Assembly: GCA_947496535.1 (NCBI GenBank)
Contig: CANMDE010000003.1
Coordinates: 62,001-126,000 of the forward strand
From: an uncultured Paracoccaceae bacterium
GTDB lineage: Bacteria > Pseudomonadota > Alphaproteobacteria > Rhodobacterales > Rhodobacteraceae
Direction of reading: 5' to 3'
Length of the DNA stretch: 64,000 bases
How positions within the stretch are numbered: position 1 is the first letter of the stretch; the number at the start of each line of letters is the position of its first letter. Positions 36,810 through 45,304 of this stretch are shown here, piece by piece. The position numbers were made by a program, and so were the translations under genes. Under the pieces are notes generated by a model that had not been told where the DNA came from, did no database searches, and saw only the letters and a list, made by a program, of their open reading frames with translations.

Positions 36810-37850
36810 GGTATAGCTCGCGATGTCGTCTGCCAGCTGATCCAGACCAGTTTTATCCAGCTTTGCGGCGGTAAATTTCGCGACCACCTCGTGATCATGG
36901 ATGTTGCGTGACTTGTTATAGGCTGGGTCGTAGTGGTCGGCGATCAAGCGTTCCGCAAGTTTGCGATATGCGCCTTCGTCGAGCAGGGAAAGCCATTCAT
37001 CAACCATGTCGTGCCCACGTATGTAGCGTAGTGGCAGCAATCGGGTCGCCAACTCTTCCGGCTGGGCGATGATGTCGCCATAGGCTTCCGACAGGAACTG
37101 GGCGCGTTGGCTGATTGGGGCTTGGACAACGATACGTGGGGCCGCAATCATGGCTACCCATAGTTGTTTGGGCAGATTGATACGCCCAATTTTGGCGCTT
37201 TCAGCTTCGACGATAACCGGACGTTGCGGATCAAATCCGCAAAGCGTGATCGCAAGCTGGCTTTCAAACCGTTTCTGGCTGGGTTGATCATCCGACAATG
37301 CGCCAAGCAATGATCCGCGATGGCCCGCCAGCCGTTCGAGATCAAGAACTTGGAGCCCTTTTGTGGCCAGCCGTTGCAGGATCGCGGTTTTGCCGGCGCC
37401 GGTATTCCCGTCAAGCAGGATCAGGCGATGGGGGAGCGGTTCTACTGAAACGGCAGTATGAACCATCCGGCGAAAGCTTTGATAACCGCCTTCGACTGTT
37501 TCAGCCCGCCAGCCGATTTGCGAAAGAATCGATGCGAACGATCCTGACCGTTGACCGCCGCGCCAGCAGTAAACCAGTGGTTGCCAGCCGCCATCTTTAA
37601 CTGCCAACGGACCGTCGAGATGATCGGCCACGTTGCGTGCAACCATTGCCGCGCCGACCTTGCGAGCGTCAAAAGGGCTGACCTGTTTGTAGATGGTTCC
37701 GACCTCTGCTCTTTGATCGTTGGACAAGGCGGGTAAGTTGATCGCTCCGGGGATGTGGTCTTCTGCAAACTCAGCGGGTGACCGGACGTCGATCAGACTA
37801 TCAAATTCATGATTTATCAGTGCGTTGAGCGTGCTGAATGGAAGCGACAT
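36798..37850 (-). CDS. mnmH: tRNA 2-selenouridine synthase (MnmH/SelU)
   Basis: A 350-residue rhodanese plus P-loop protein that replaces wobble 2-thiouridine sulfur with selenium from SelD's selenophosphate. The rhodanese half has VYCWRGGQRSGSFASIL with the active-site cysteine, and the P-loop is LLDGNTGAGKTAILQRLA. The ATG at 37850 starts the conserved SLPFSTLNALINHEFDSLIDVRSPAEF; the frame extends further upstream through 37928 and 37949 without recognisable sequence. Overlaps selD tail to tail by 12 bases, a compact selenium module. Confidence 0.92.
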   Translation of the reverse strand: MSLPFSTLNALINHEFDSLIDVRSPAEFAEDHIPGAINLPALSNDQRAEVGTIYKQVSPFDARKVGAAMVARNVADHLDGPLAVKDGGWQPLVYCWRGGQRSGSFASILSQIGWRAETVEGGYQSFRRMVHTAVSVEPLPHRLILLDGNTGAGKTAILQRLATKGLQVLDLERLAGHRGSLLGALSDDQPSQKRFESQLAITLCGFDPQRPVIVEAESAKIGRINLPKQLWVAMIAAPRIVVQAPISQRAQFLSEAYGDIIAQPEELATRLLPLRYIRGHDMVDEWLSLLDEGAYRKLAERLIADHYDPAYNKSRNIHDHEVVAKFTAAKLDKTGLDQLADDIASYTSGL

Positions 37851-38159
37851 GGGTATGGATTTATCCCACAGGGATCGGACATGAAAGCCTCGCATTTCCG
37901 CAGATGAAATTAGACTTTTTCGCCTCATTTCCGCCACGTCATAGTCCAAATTTGTCTTCGACTAGGATACCATTGATTCAATGCTTCCTGTGAGATCACA
38001 TTTTAAGAGGTAGTGTGTTATAATTTGAAACCGTTTGCGTTGTATAAAATACTAGTATACCAAAATTAGACGTTGGGGTGGGAAACACGTTTCTCGAAAC
38101 GGCCGAGTAAGATCGGCACCTATCCTGGCTGTGAAAATAACCAAGGTTGGGAGGAAACT
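37851..38159. other. AT-richer intergenic region before the alginate lyase gene
   Basis: About 310 bases without a supported gene. The left 100 bases are the open frame upstream of mnmH. The middle has a TATAAT hexamer (38019-38024) overlapped by a LacI/cre-like operator, and a second AT-rich box (TATAAAATACTAGTATACC) just after. The right end has the GGGAGGAAACT ribosome site before ATG 38160. Confidence 0.5.
38026..38039 (+). promoter_or_regulatory. LacI/cre-like operator on the alginate lyase promoter
   Basis: TGAAACCGTTTGCG matches the LacI-family/cre consensus TGnAAnCGnWWnCA at every fixed position except the last. It starts 2 bases after a TATAAT hexamer, where a repressor would block initiation. 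No LacI gene is present in the window, so the regulator is unknown. Confidence 0.5.
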
Positions 38160-39650
38160 ATGTCTTGGGATTTCGGTACGTTTGATCTGAGTGACTGGAA
38201 AATTACGCTACCCGTCGATCAGGATTATTTTGCAGATGATGGTGGCGACGGTGATGTCACCGACGATACGGCATTTGAAGTCAAGGGAGATGACTTTGAA
38301 GGTTTCGAAGCGGAGGACTTCTTTTACTACGACGCAAACGAAGGTGCGATGATTTTCACCGGTCTTGCCGACGGTGCAAAAACAAGTTCAGGAACAAAAT
38401 ATGCCCGTTCCGAATTGCGCGAGATGAATGGTGACGCCAACGCTGCTTGGACCATCAGTGAAGGTGGAACACTGTCGGCGACCTTGAAGGTCACCGAGAT
38501 GGCAACCGAGTACAACGAAGAGCAGGCAGAACGAATTGTCATTGGCCAAATCCATGGGCAGGACGACGAACTGACCCGTCTTTACTACGACTCGAACGGT
38601 GATTTGTATTTCGCGAACGAGCACACGGATTCCAGTGCTGAGCATGGCCCCGATAACGATAACGAGCGTGAGTTCTACTTTGAAAATGAGGCTGGCGAGC
38701 GTCCAAATGTGTCACTGGGTGAAGACTTTTCATACGTGATTGACGTCACCGACAATAAACTGACCGTGCTGATCTATGCGGATGGTCAGACATACTATCC
38801 GGTCCCGACAGACGGCATCGACCCTTACGAAATCGTCGACTACTGGCAGGATGACACGTTCTACTTCAAGGCCGGTGTCTACATGGGCACCAGTGCAATT
38901 GAAGGACACTGGCGCGAAGGCGAAGGCCAATCAACTGCTGCTTTCTACAACATTGATGTTGGTCATGGAGACGGCGAGGGCCTTGATGCATGGCTGGGTG
39001 ATGAGATTGACAATGGTGGCCAAGGCGGCACTGGTGGTGGCGAGGGAGAGACAATTGTCGGCACTGACGCCGCTGACACTATTACCGGGACCGACTACGA
39101 CGACACGATCTCTGGCGGCAAAGGTGGCGACAACATCAACGGGGGCAGCGGCGACGACGTGATCCGTGGAAACAACGGTTGGGACGAGTTGCGCGGTGGC
39201 GCTGGCGATGATGAAGTGCGCGGCAATAAGGGCAATGATCTTGTTAAAGGCGGCGCTGGCAATGATACGCTGGGCGGCGGTAGCGGCAATGATGAGATCT
39301 GGGGCGAAGATGGCGATGACGTCATGTACGCTGGCCTCGGCACTGACTGGCTCAAAGGCGGCGCTGGCGCTGATACCTATGTCTTTATTAAGGTGGATGG
39401 CGTCGATACGGTTGCCGACTTCAGCAAACCGAATGGCGACAAGATTGACGTGTCTGCCATAATGGACAATGCGACCGGAATTACCGGTGATCCTATTGCG
39501 GATGGATTTATCATCCTCGAACAGGACGGTGATGATACGCAGGTCTATATCGATCTTGACGGTGCCAACGGCTCGGCAAGTGCCGGTCATCTGGCGACGC
39601 TGGAAAACGAAGAAGCCAGCGGGTTGGACGCTTCCGATTTCTTGATCTAA
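38160..39650 (+). CDS. PL7 alginate lyase with RTX repeats, candidate type I secreted
   Basis: A 496-residue enzyme without a Sec signal peptide. Residues about 5-275 are a polysaccharide lyase family 7 domain: all three hallmark motifs are present, YARSELREM (R-x-E-x-R), IGQIHG (QIH) and YFKAGVYMG (YxKAGxYxx). A Gly-rich linker leads to seven or more RTX nonapeptides (GGxGxDxxx, such as GGAGNDTLGG and GGSGNDEIWG) that bind calcium. The C-terminus ASDFLI is the acidic-plus-hydrophobic tail of ABC-exported proteins. Together this points to an extracellular, calcium-folded enzyme degrading brown-algal alginate. GGGAGG precedes the ATG. No T1SS genes are in the window. Confidence 0.93.
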   Translation: MSWDFGTFDLSDWKITLPVDQDYFADDGGDGDVTDDTAFEVKGDDFEGFEAEDFFYYDANEGAMIFTGLADGAKTSSGTKYARSELREMNGDANAAWTISEGGTLSATLKVTEMATEYNEEQAERIVIGQIHGQDDELTRLYYDSNGDLYFANEHTDSSAEHGPDNDNEREFYFENEAGERPNVSLGEDFSYVIDVTDNKLTVLIYADGQTYYPVPTDGIDPYEIVDYWQDDTFYFKAGVYMGTSAIEGHWREGEGQSTAAFYNIDVGHGDGEGLDAWLGDEIDNGGQGGTGGGEGETIVGTDAADTITGTDYDDTISGGKGGDNINGGSGDDVIRGNNGWDELRGGAGDDEVRGNKGNDLVKGGAGNDTLGGGSGNDEIWGEDGDDVMYAGLGTDWLKGGAGADTYVFIKVDGVDTVADFSKPNGDKIDVSAIMDNATGITGDPIADGFIILEQDGDDTQVYIDLDGANGSASAGHLATLENEEASGLDASDFLI

Positions 39651-39676
39651 AGCGCTTCGCTTTCAATGATTGGATC

Positions 39677-39704
39677 AGGCGTGGCTTAGGCCGCGCCTCA
39701 TCTT
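39677..39704 (+). terminator. Terminator after the alginate lyase gene
   Basis: AGGCGTGGC (39677-39685) pairs with GCCGCGCCT (39690-39698), with one G-U pair and a TTAG loop. CATCTTTTA follows. It lies between convergent genes. Confidence 0.65.
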
Positions 39705-40499
39705 TTACGGGGTGAGTCGCACCCGCCCGTTATCTGTCAAAAGCCAGCAATCCCGTCCTTCGAAAACTGCCGGGATCAAGGGCCGACCGTAGCCCGCTCC
39801 ACCGTCAAGATCGATGCGGTTGCCGAAATGTTGGGGCGCATCAAGTGCGGTGTGGCCATGTACGACCAGATGGCCAAAATCGTAATCGCTGTTCAGAAAC
39901 CCGTCTCTGATCCAGATCAGGTCGTCTTCGGCTTGATTTTGCAAAGCCACGCCCGGCCGAAGCCCTGCATGAACGAATAGCAAGTCGTCGGTCATATGCC
40001 ACAGGGGCAGCCCATCCAGAAAATCCAGATGGCTTTGCGGCACGCTGGCTTGTGCTGCGGCGACTAATTCAGCCTTTGTCAGGTCACCAGTGTCGATACC
40101 GTAGGACACGAGCGTTTCAACGCCGCCGCCTTCGGGGTGGAAAAATGACGGACCGGCACCGCCGCGCACCCCATATGAGGCGAGTGTCGCACTTCCGCCG
40201 AGGCGGGGATTCAGCCAGTTTATGCCGGACTTCACCTGTGCGCTGTTTTCGGCACCATTGCGTACAAAACCTGTGAACATGCGATCGTGGTTTCCAACCA
40301 GGCAAGTCCAGTTCCGCGCTGCCAGCTGTCCGTCGATCAGAGTTTGAATCACGCCCCGGCTGTCTGGTCCGCGATCAGTATAATCGCCCAAGAATACAAT
40401 TTGCGCGTCTGGCCCGCCATCTGCCTCGATTAGTGCGAGTGCCCGATCCAGCATGTCTTTCTGGCCGTGAACATCGCCAATGGCATAGATAGGGGACAT
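39705..40499 (-). CDS. Serine/threonine-type metallophosphoesterase
   Basis: A 264-residue calcineurin-like phosphatase. The metal motifs are in order: GDVHGQKDML near residue 8, GDYTDRGPDSRG, GNHDRM, and VHAGLRPG plus VVHGHTALDAP. The size and GDYTDRGPDS signature fit bacterial PPP-type phosphatases (PrpA/ApaH-like) that act on phosphoproteins or diadenosine polyphosphates. Substrate unknown. AAGGAGC lies before the ATG. Monocistronic. Confidence 0.9.
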   Translation of the reverse strand: MSPIYAIGDVHGQKDMLDRALALIEADGGPDAQIVFLGDYTDRGPDSRGVIQTLIDGQLAARNWTCLVGNHDRMFTGFVRNGAENSAQVKSGINWLNPRLGGSATLASYGVRGGAGPSFFHPEGGGVETLVSYGIDTGDLTKAELVAAAQASVPQSHLDFLDGLPLWHMTDDLLFVHAGLRPGVALQNQAEDDLIWIRDGFLNSDYDFGHLVVHGHTALDAPQHFGNRIDLDGGAGYGRPLIPAVFEGRDCWLLTDNGRVRLTP

Positions 40500-40754
40500 G
40501 GTTCGCTCCTTAAGGTCAGGCGCAACCTAACCCCTTGGTCCGTATGCGCAACCGGGTGGTTGGATCAAGCCTTCCGCCCCCATTTTTACCTACCCAGATT
40601 TAGGAATTTCTGCGCAGCGCAGGGTAAACAGAAATATCAAATTAAAACACTATTATTCAACTTATAGGTGTTACCCAACGTAATAGTACAAATTTATACA
40701 AATTCAAATTCCCTTCCGTAAGGTAGTTCTTACCGCAACTTAAATCATGGGAGG

Positions 40755-42005
40755 ATGAAAACGTTGAGGGGATTTTGGAATTGGCTAGGTGACGTGGTGT
40801 CGCCGGTAGTGGAGGCAGTTCAGCAAGTGAAAGACACGATAGAGGAGGCTATCGTCGAACCGCTTATTGAGGCGAGCCAGGAATTTGCCGAAGCAGTAAC
40901 CGAGTTTACATCAAATGGGATCACAGCGGCTGCGGAAACCGTCGTCGATTGGTTGGCACCACTGTTAGAGCCTGCTGGGGAGGAGGCAATCGAAGCAGTG
41001 ATCGATGGGCTGGATGCAAAGTTCGCCAACGACTATCAGCCAGTCGACAGCGATTTTTCGCGGTTTGATCCGGTTGTGCCTGAAGCAGAGCAGGTCGCGC
41101 ACCAAACCATCGACAGCAACGATATGACTATCGCAGAGCAGGTCGAGGTACGCGACGCAGTCGTTGCGGCCACTTTTGGCTATGCCGACTATTCAGTCCT
41201 GTTGGAAGGGGGGAGCATCGACGAAGACGGTTACATACTGGATGCAGAGCTGTTTTACTCCGAGGCTGGCCTCTATGAAGACTGGATGCCGGGTATGCAG
41301 GAATGGGCTGACGAACGGTTCGAGGTCATTCGCGTACAGGAAGCCATCGATGGCGGGTTCATCGACGGTTATCAGGCGAATGTGACACTGACGCAGAGCA
41401 CTGTGACGGGTGAGTACTTCGTCTGCATTGGCGGCACGGATTCCTTTGACGATCTGTGGTCGGACCTGAGCCTGATCTTGGGCGAGGATACCGGCGACAG
41501 TCAGGATGCCGTCTCTGACATCATCGGGGGTTTCTATGCTGATGACATCCCCGACGGCGCTGTTGTCAATCTGGCCGGTCAGTCCCTTGGTGCGGCCGAA
41601 GCGCTGCTGCAATATCAGGACAACCCTGACGCTTATGACGATGTTTACGCCATTCAGGCGGTTGGCTTGGGCGGGTTCGATGGTACGTATTATGACCAGT
41701 ATGTCTGGGACGGTATGGGCGATCCGAATATCATCGAAATCAACGCCGATGACGCGGACACCGATATCAACGATCTGATCACATCATGGGGTCACATTGG
41801 GGCAGGGACGACCTATCAGGTGGATGACTTGGTCACCGCCAGCGAAAGTGCGACTTTTGCCCATGATCTGGAACTGGTCGACGCGCATCTTCTCGACAAC
41901 CTCTGGGCGTCATTGCCTGAAGGTGAGCTGCCGGAGATTCCGTCTGATGATCTGAACGAAGTGCTGATGGCGTCTGCCGAAACGGACGTGTTTGATTTGG
42001 CATGA
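40755..42005 (+). CDS. Acidic lipase-like protein, candidate type I secreted
   Basis: A 416-residue very acidic protein with no Sec signal. Residues about 10-90 are amphipathic helices (VVEAVQQVKDTIEEAIVEPLIEA onward). A lipase-like elbow GQSLGAAEALLQY lies near residue 280 in an alpha/beta hydrolase-like domain preceded by a GGTDSFDDLWSD strand-loop. The C-terminus ETDVFDLA resembles the acidic-hydrophobic ends of type I substrates, like the neighbouring alginate lyase. The GGGAGG site abuts ATG 40755, so TTG 40764, nine bases from it, may be the true start. The enzyme class is a reasonable guess; secretion is inference. Confidence 0.7.
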   Translation: MKTLRGFWNWLGDVVSPVVEAVQQVKDTIEEAIVEPLIEASQEFAEAVTEFTSNGITAAAETVVDWLAPLLEPAGEEAIEAVIDGLDAKFANDYQPVDSDFSRFDPVVPEAEQVAHQTIDSNDMTIAEQVEVRDAVVAATFGYADYSVLLEGGSIDEDGYILDAELFYSEAGLYEDWMPGMQEWADERFEVIRVQEAIDGGFIDGYQANVTLTQSTVTGEYFVCIGGTDSFDDLWSDLSLILGEDTGDSQDAVSDIIGGFYADDIPDGAVVNLAGQSLGAAEALLQYQDNPDAYDDVYAIQAVGLGGFDGTYYDQYVWDGMGDPNIIEINADDADTDINDLITSWGHIGAGTTYQVDDLVTASESATFAHDLELVDAHLLDNLWASLPEGELPEIPSDDLNEVLMASAETDVFDLA

Positions 42006-42013
42006 TATTATTG

Positions 42014-42043
42014 GGGCGCGGGGGCTACCCCGCGCCCGCTTTT
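42014..42043 (+). terminator. Intrinsic terminator after the acidic hydrolase gene
   Basis: GGGCGCGGGG (42014-42023) pairs perfectly with CCCCGCGCCC (42028-42037) across a 4-base loop, followed by GCTTTT. Confidence 0.8.
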
Positions 42044-42715
42044 GCAGCCGACCCAATTTTGCGAAAGATGGGATCAACAGACAGCTGCATACACGGATAC
42101 TGATGGGCAATTGAAAGTGGCCCTCAGTGCAGATCTTGGATTTCGACTTTTGGATTATCAGGCCCCCGAAGTATGGGCATCGCTGCGTTGTTCACTTGGA
42201 TCGGCCGTTCCAAATAGTTCATTCCCGACCAAAACCGACACGATGCCTTCGGACGGTGAAACCACCTGTGAACTGATCAGCAAAAAAACATAGGCGGGTT
42301 GGTATCGATCTGATCGGACACCAATTCCTAACATTTTGGGTCGGACGGCGCGACCCAGCCGTTTTGCCCGCACGCCGGACGTCAATTCGCCGCGTCGTCG
42401 TTATTAAGAGAAATTACCTAGGTATTGACACCGATATACATCATCGACGCAATCGGCGAATACGTCGACATTGGCCATCAAGTTTGGGCCGATGCCCTGG
42501 TGGTTGAGCAATTGAATGGCCGGTCAACGAGTGTCTCTTCAGTTGATTGGTTATTCGCCTAGTTTTTGAGTTCGTGGGCTTAAACTAGGTGATGTGATGG
42601 TAGGTGAGAGGATTGTCATGTCAGTTGCCGCCTCCGGCGGAGTAAGAGTTTTGGCGGTCATGGCCGCAAAGTATTGAGTTGGTAGGCGGTCGCACAGCGT
42701 TGTGGAGTAATAAGT
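42044..42715. other. Long gap without a supported gene
   Basis: About 670 bases with no convincing gene. A forward ORF at 42042-42293 (83 codons) and overlapping reverse ORFs lack ribosome sites and recognisable sequence. A frame at 42424-42561 reads VLTPIYIIDAIGEYVDIG and onward to WLFA with no start codon, like a worn coding fragment. A GCCGCCTCCGGCGGAG dyad lies at about 42626-42641. Composition is more AT-rich than average, consistent with decayed or foreign DNA. Confidence 0.4.
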
Positions 42716-42832
42716 ATGAAATTTCTGCTATGTAGTCTTCTTGTCGCTTTCGTTGCATTTGCTGGCGCTGCTTCAAGCGCTTCGGTGCGATTGGACAGTT
42801 CCTCGGCTTTTGTAGGACTGAAAGTTAACTAG
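42716..42832 (+). CDS. Tiny putative secreted peptide (38 residues)
   Basis: ATG 42716 with GTGGAG nine bases upstream opens a 38-codon frame. Nearly all of it is a signal peptide (MKFLLCSLLVAFVAFAG followed by AASSAS), leaving about 15 residues after a cleavage near SSA. It lies 23 bases upstream of another small signal-peptide gene, so the two may be co-transcribed. It could instead be the 5' remnant of a decayed secreted protein. No family recognised. Confidence 0.45.
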   Translation: MKFLLCSLLVAFVAFAGAASSASVRLDSSSAFVGLKVN

Positions 42833-42855
42833 TATAAGTGAAAAGGGTTAGTGAT

Positions 42856-43131
42856 ATGAGTTTCTTGACCAGTAAGGTAAAAATTTGCGCGGCGCTTGTC
42901 GCCTTAGCGGGTGTCCCCGTGGCTGCATCGGCGGGCGAGATCGTTCTGAAATCTGCTGACAATGCGATGGTGTTGACCGGCGAGCTTATTGGCTTTGGTA
43001 GCGAGAGTTACATCATCCTATATCAAGGGGAAGCATTGTTCGTTCCAGCCTCTTTAGTCACCTGCGAAGGTCAGGATTGCCCGTCGTTCTCCGTGCAAGG
43101 GCCGCTTGAATTGGCGCAAAATACCCGATGA
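42856..43131 (+). CDS. Small exported protein, possibly a truncated N-terminal domain
   Basis: A 91-residue protein with a clear Sec signal (MSFLTSKVKICAALVALAG, cleavage near ASA-G). The mature part GEIVLKSADNAMVLTGELIG and SLVTCEGQDCPSF looks like the short N-terminal beta domain that, in larger Rhodobacterales periplasmic proteins, precedes a phosphate-binding or OmpA region; that link is from memory. Here it ends abruptly after LAQNTR, so it may be a truncated gene or a free-standing small protein. A GTG at 42838 is an alternative start. Confidence 0.6.
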   Translation: MSFLTSKVKICAALVALAGVPVAASAGEIVLKSADNAMVLTGELIGFGSESYIILYQGEALFVPASLVTCEGQDCPSFSVQGPLELAQNTR

Positions 43132-43169
43132 TGTGGAGAGTGATGACATCATCACACTAAGAGGACCAT

Positions 43170-43637
43170 TCACCCCAAACTTTCCTGCAGGGGTGCCCGC
43201 CGTAAGACCATCCCGTATTTCTCGTCCTCGTCAAATCCGCACTTTTCGTAAAACCCTTTTGCGTCATGCGCTTTTCCGGTCAACAGCATGATCTTATAGG
43301 CTTTGGCGTCCCAGGCAGCTTTTGCTGCCTGATCCAGAACTCCGCGCCCGTAGCCCTGACCCTGATCGGCGAAATGCGTCACTACGTTTTCGATCAGGCA
43401 ATAGGGCCGTCCCTCATAGGTCATGTTGGGCAGGATATGCAGTGTCGCCATCGACACGACCGTTCCATCCAGCACTGCCCCGAAGATCGTTGTGCCATCG
43501 TGGTGGATGATCTGTGCAAACCGATCCTTGCCCCACTCTCCAGCGATCACGGGCGACTTGGTGTGTAATTCATCGTAAAGCGCCAGGGCGTCCGCGTAAT
43601 CATCCACCGTCAGTTTGCGGTAGTGCACGGTGCTCAT
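43170..43637 (-). CDS. GNAT-family N-acetyltransferase
   Basis: A 155-residue GNAT protein with VHYRKLTVDDYADALALYDEL at the start, a central IENVVTHFADQGQGYGRGVLDQAAK that contains the acetyl-CoA loop (Q-G-x-G-R/G), and KIMLLTGKAHDAKGFYEKCGF near the end. GGAGG lies 8 bases before the ATG, within the end of the upstream PLP enzyme gene (3 bases between them), so the two are an operon. Substrate unknown. Confidence 0.87.
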   Translation of the reverse strand: MSTVHYRKLTVDDYADALALYDELHTKSPVIAGEWGKDRFAQIIHHDGTTIFGAVLDGTVVSMATLHILPNMTYEGRPYCLIENVVTHFADQGQGYGRGVLDQAAKAAWDAKAYKIMLLTGKAHDAKGFYEKCGFDEDEKYGMVLRRAPLQESLG

Positions 43638-43640
43638 GGT

Positions 43641-44765
43641 TTAATCCTCCAGCGCTTGGGTCCAGTCTGCGATCAGATCGTTGATGTCTTCAATTCCCAC
43701 CGAGACCCGGATCAGGTTTTCGGGGATGCCGGTATGCGGCTCAATCGTATGGCGGTGTTCCACAAGGCTTTCGACCCCACCCAGCGATGTTGCGCGCAGG
43801 AACAATTCCAGCCTGCTGACTACCCGCAGGGCATCTTCGCGCCCGCCCTCTATTAACACAGACAGAAGGCTGCCGTAACCGCCTGTCATCTGCCGTTGTG
43901 CAATCGCGTGACCCTTGTGATGGGGCAGGCCGGGGTAGAAGACGTCCGCGACTTTGTTGTGGGAAAGTAGATATTCAGCAAGCGCTTGGGCGTTCTGGCT
44001 CATCCGTTCGACCCGTAGCGGCAAGGTACGCATTGCACGGGTCAAAAGCCATGCTTCAAACGGCCCCAGTATCGCCCCGGCGGTTTTGCGATCCAGCCGG
44101 ATATTCTGCCAGATTTGCGCTTCTGGTGCCGCAGTGGACAGAACCCCGGCAAGGACGTCAGAATGCCCGTTGATTGCTTTAGTTGCTGAATGCATCACGA
44201 TTTCCGCCCCGTGGTCCAATGCGCGGGTCAGGATCGGGGTGGCGGCGGTGGCATCGACGACGAGGGTTGCATCAGATGCATTAGCTAAACTGCGAATGTC
44301 GACCGTTTCCAGCCACGGATTGGATGGCGTTTCGATGAAAACCAGATCTGGCGATTGGGCATTTGCGGTGGCAAGCAAATCATCGGCTTCCGCCTCGATC
44401 AATTTGATCTGGCGGCGGTTGCAGAAATCCCGCACCCATTCAGTCGTTCCCCAATAGATCCCGGATTGCAGGACCGCTGTCGCCCCGTTTGGCAGAGTGC
44501 GAAACATGGCCGCAATCGCAGCCATGCCTGACGGGAACAACAACGTTTCTGCTGCCCCCTCCAATTGCCGCAAGACTTCCTCTGCCTGCCGCAGATTGTC
44601 AGAGTTGTCCCGCGCGTAGATGTTGTCAGATCTGATGGGGGTGTAACTTGCGTCGCGGTAGAAGGTGGTCGAGGGCTGAAGGGCCGGGACGACACCGCCG
44701 GATTGCGGATCAAGCGCGCCAGCAGCGTGGGCGGCAATCGTTGCGGGTTTGGCTGATTTGGTCAT
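43641..44765 (-). CDS. Cys/Met-metabolism PLP-dependent enzyme (cystathionine gamma-synthase/lyase type)
   Basis: A 374-residue fold-type I PLP enzyme. The cofactor lysine is in MHSATKAINGHSDVLAG, with LFPSGMAAIAAMF, VFIETPSNPWLETVDI and TLVVDATAATPILTRALDHGAE upstream in the expected order. The C-terminus SLGGVESLVEHRHTIEPHTGIPENLIRVSVGIEDINDLIADW is typical. The family covers gamma-synthase, gamma- and beta-lyases and methionine gamma-lyase; sequence alone does not decide. Operon partner is a GNAT gene. Confidence 0.88.
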   Translation of the reverse strand: MTKSAKPATIAAHAAGALDPQSGGVVPALQPSTTFYRDASYTPIRSDNIYARDNSDNLRQAEEVLRQLEGAAETLLFPSGMAAIAAMFRTLPNGATAVLQSGIYWGTTEWVRDFCNRRQIKLIEAEADDLLATANAQSPDLVFIETPSNPWLETVDIRSLANASDATLVVDATAATPILTRALDHGAEIVMHSATKAINGHSDVLAGVLSTAAPEAQIWQNIRLDRKTAGAILGPFEAWLLTRAMRTLPLRVERMSQNAQALAEYLLSHNKVADVFYPGLPHHKGHAIAQRQMTGGYGSLLSVLIEGGREDALRVVSRLELFLRATSLGGVESLVEHRHTIEPHTGIPENLIRVSVGIEDINDLIADWTQALED

Positions 44766-44804
44766 GCGCCTATGTGGCGTGCCTGTGGCGGTGGATGCAA
44801 GGGG

Positions 44805-45119
44805 TTAGCCGTATTTCCGAAACGCCTCCATCTCTATCGAGAGTTTGGTGTGCAGTTCAGACAAGAGCAGCATTTCCGTCTTTCGCGTCTTTTCGTCAGA
44901 GAGCGTTTTCAGCCGTTCCTGCGAAGCGAGGATTTGTTGGCGGAGGATGACGACCGGAGATTTCGCGTCTGCCTCTTGCATCATACGGTTCAGTACGGCG
45001 TTTTGTGGATCATCCAGATGAGCCAAAGGTTTACCCGCACCCGGAAGGTCATCAAAATCGCCGCGCTTTTCGGCGTTTTGGACGATTTGGTCGATCAGGC
45101 TGCTTAGGGGGTGATGCAA
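44805..45119 (-). CDS. DUF1992 protein (DnaJ-C28-like conserved domain)
   Basis: A 104-residue protein matching the DUF1992/DNAJC28 domain: LSSLIDQIVQNAEKRGDFDDLPGAGKPL is the signature, followed by a charged helical tail. No ATG exists at the domain start, and the open frame upstream to 45254 has no family sequence. A TTG at 45119 with AAGGAGG nine bases upstream fits well, so the start is set there. Function unknown; the domain appears in bacteria and in a eukaryotic J-protein. Confidence 0.85.
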   Translation of the reverse strand: MHHPLSSLIDQIVQNAEKRGDFDDLPGAGKPLAHLDDPQNAVLNRMMQEADAKSPVVILRQQILASQERLKTLSDEKTRKTEMLLLSELHTKLSIEMEAFRKYG

Positions 45120-45304
45120 TTGCGAGGGCCTCCTTGTCTGCGAACATAGGCGGCACGATGGTCGCGTGTCACGCGCAGAAGTATGGGGAACCCTACCAAG
45201 TACGACTTCAAAGCATGGAAAACCTGACTGGCGCGGTATCAGGCCGAACCGCATTGTAGTCGCATTTACTACAATTGCTTTTCCTGTTTTTGATTGTTTC
45301 TCTT

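Noticed and set aside
39100..39400. RTX-coding tandem DNA repeat considered as a non-coding repeat or CRISPR-like array
   Set aside because: The period is 27 bases and codes for GGxGxDxxx nonapeptides in frame, so it is part of the alginate lyase protein.
42042..42293. 83-codon plus-strand ORF after the acidic hydrolase
   Set aside because: It starts inside the terminator tail, has no ribosome site and no recognisable sequence.
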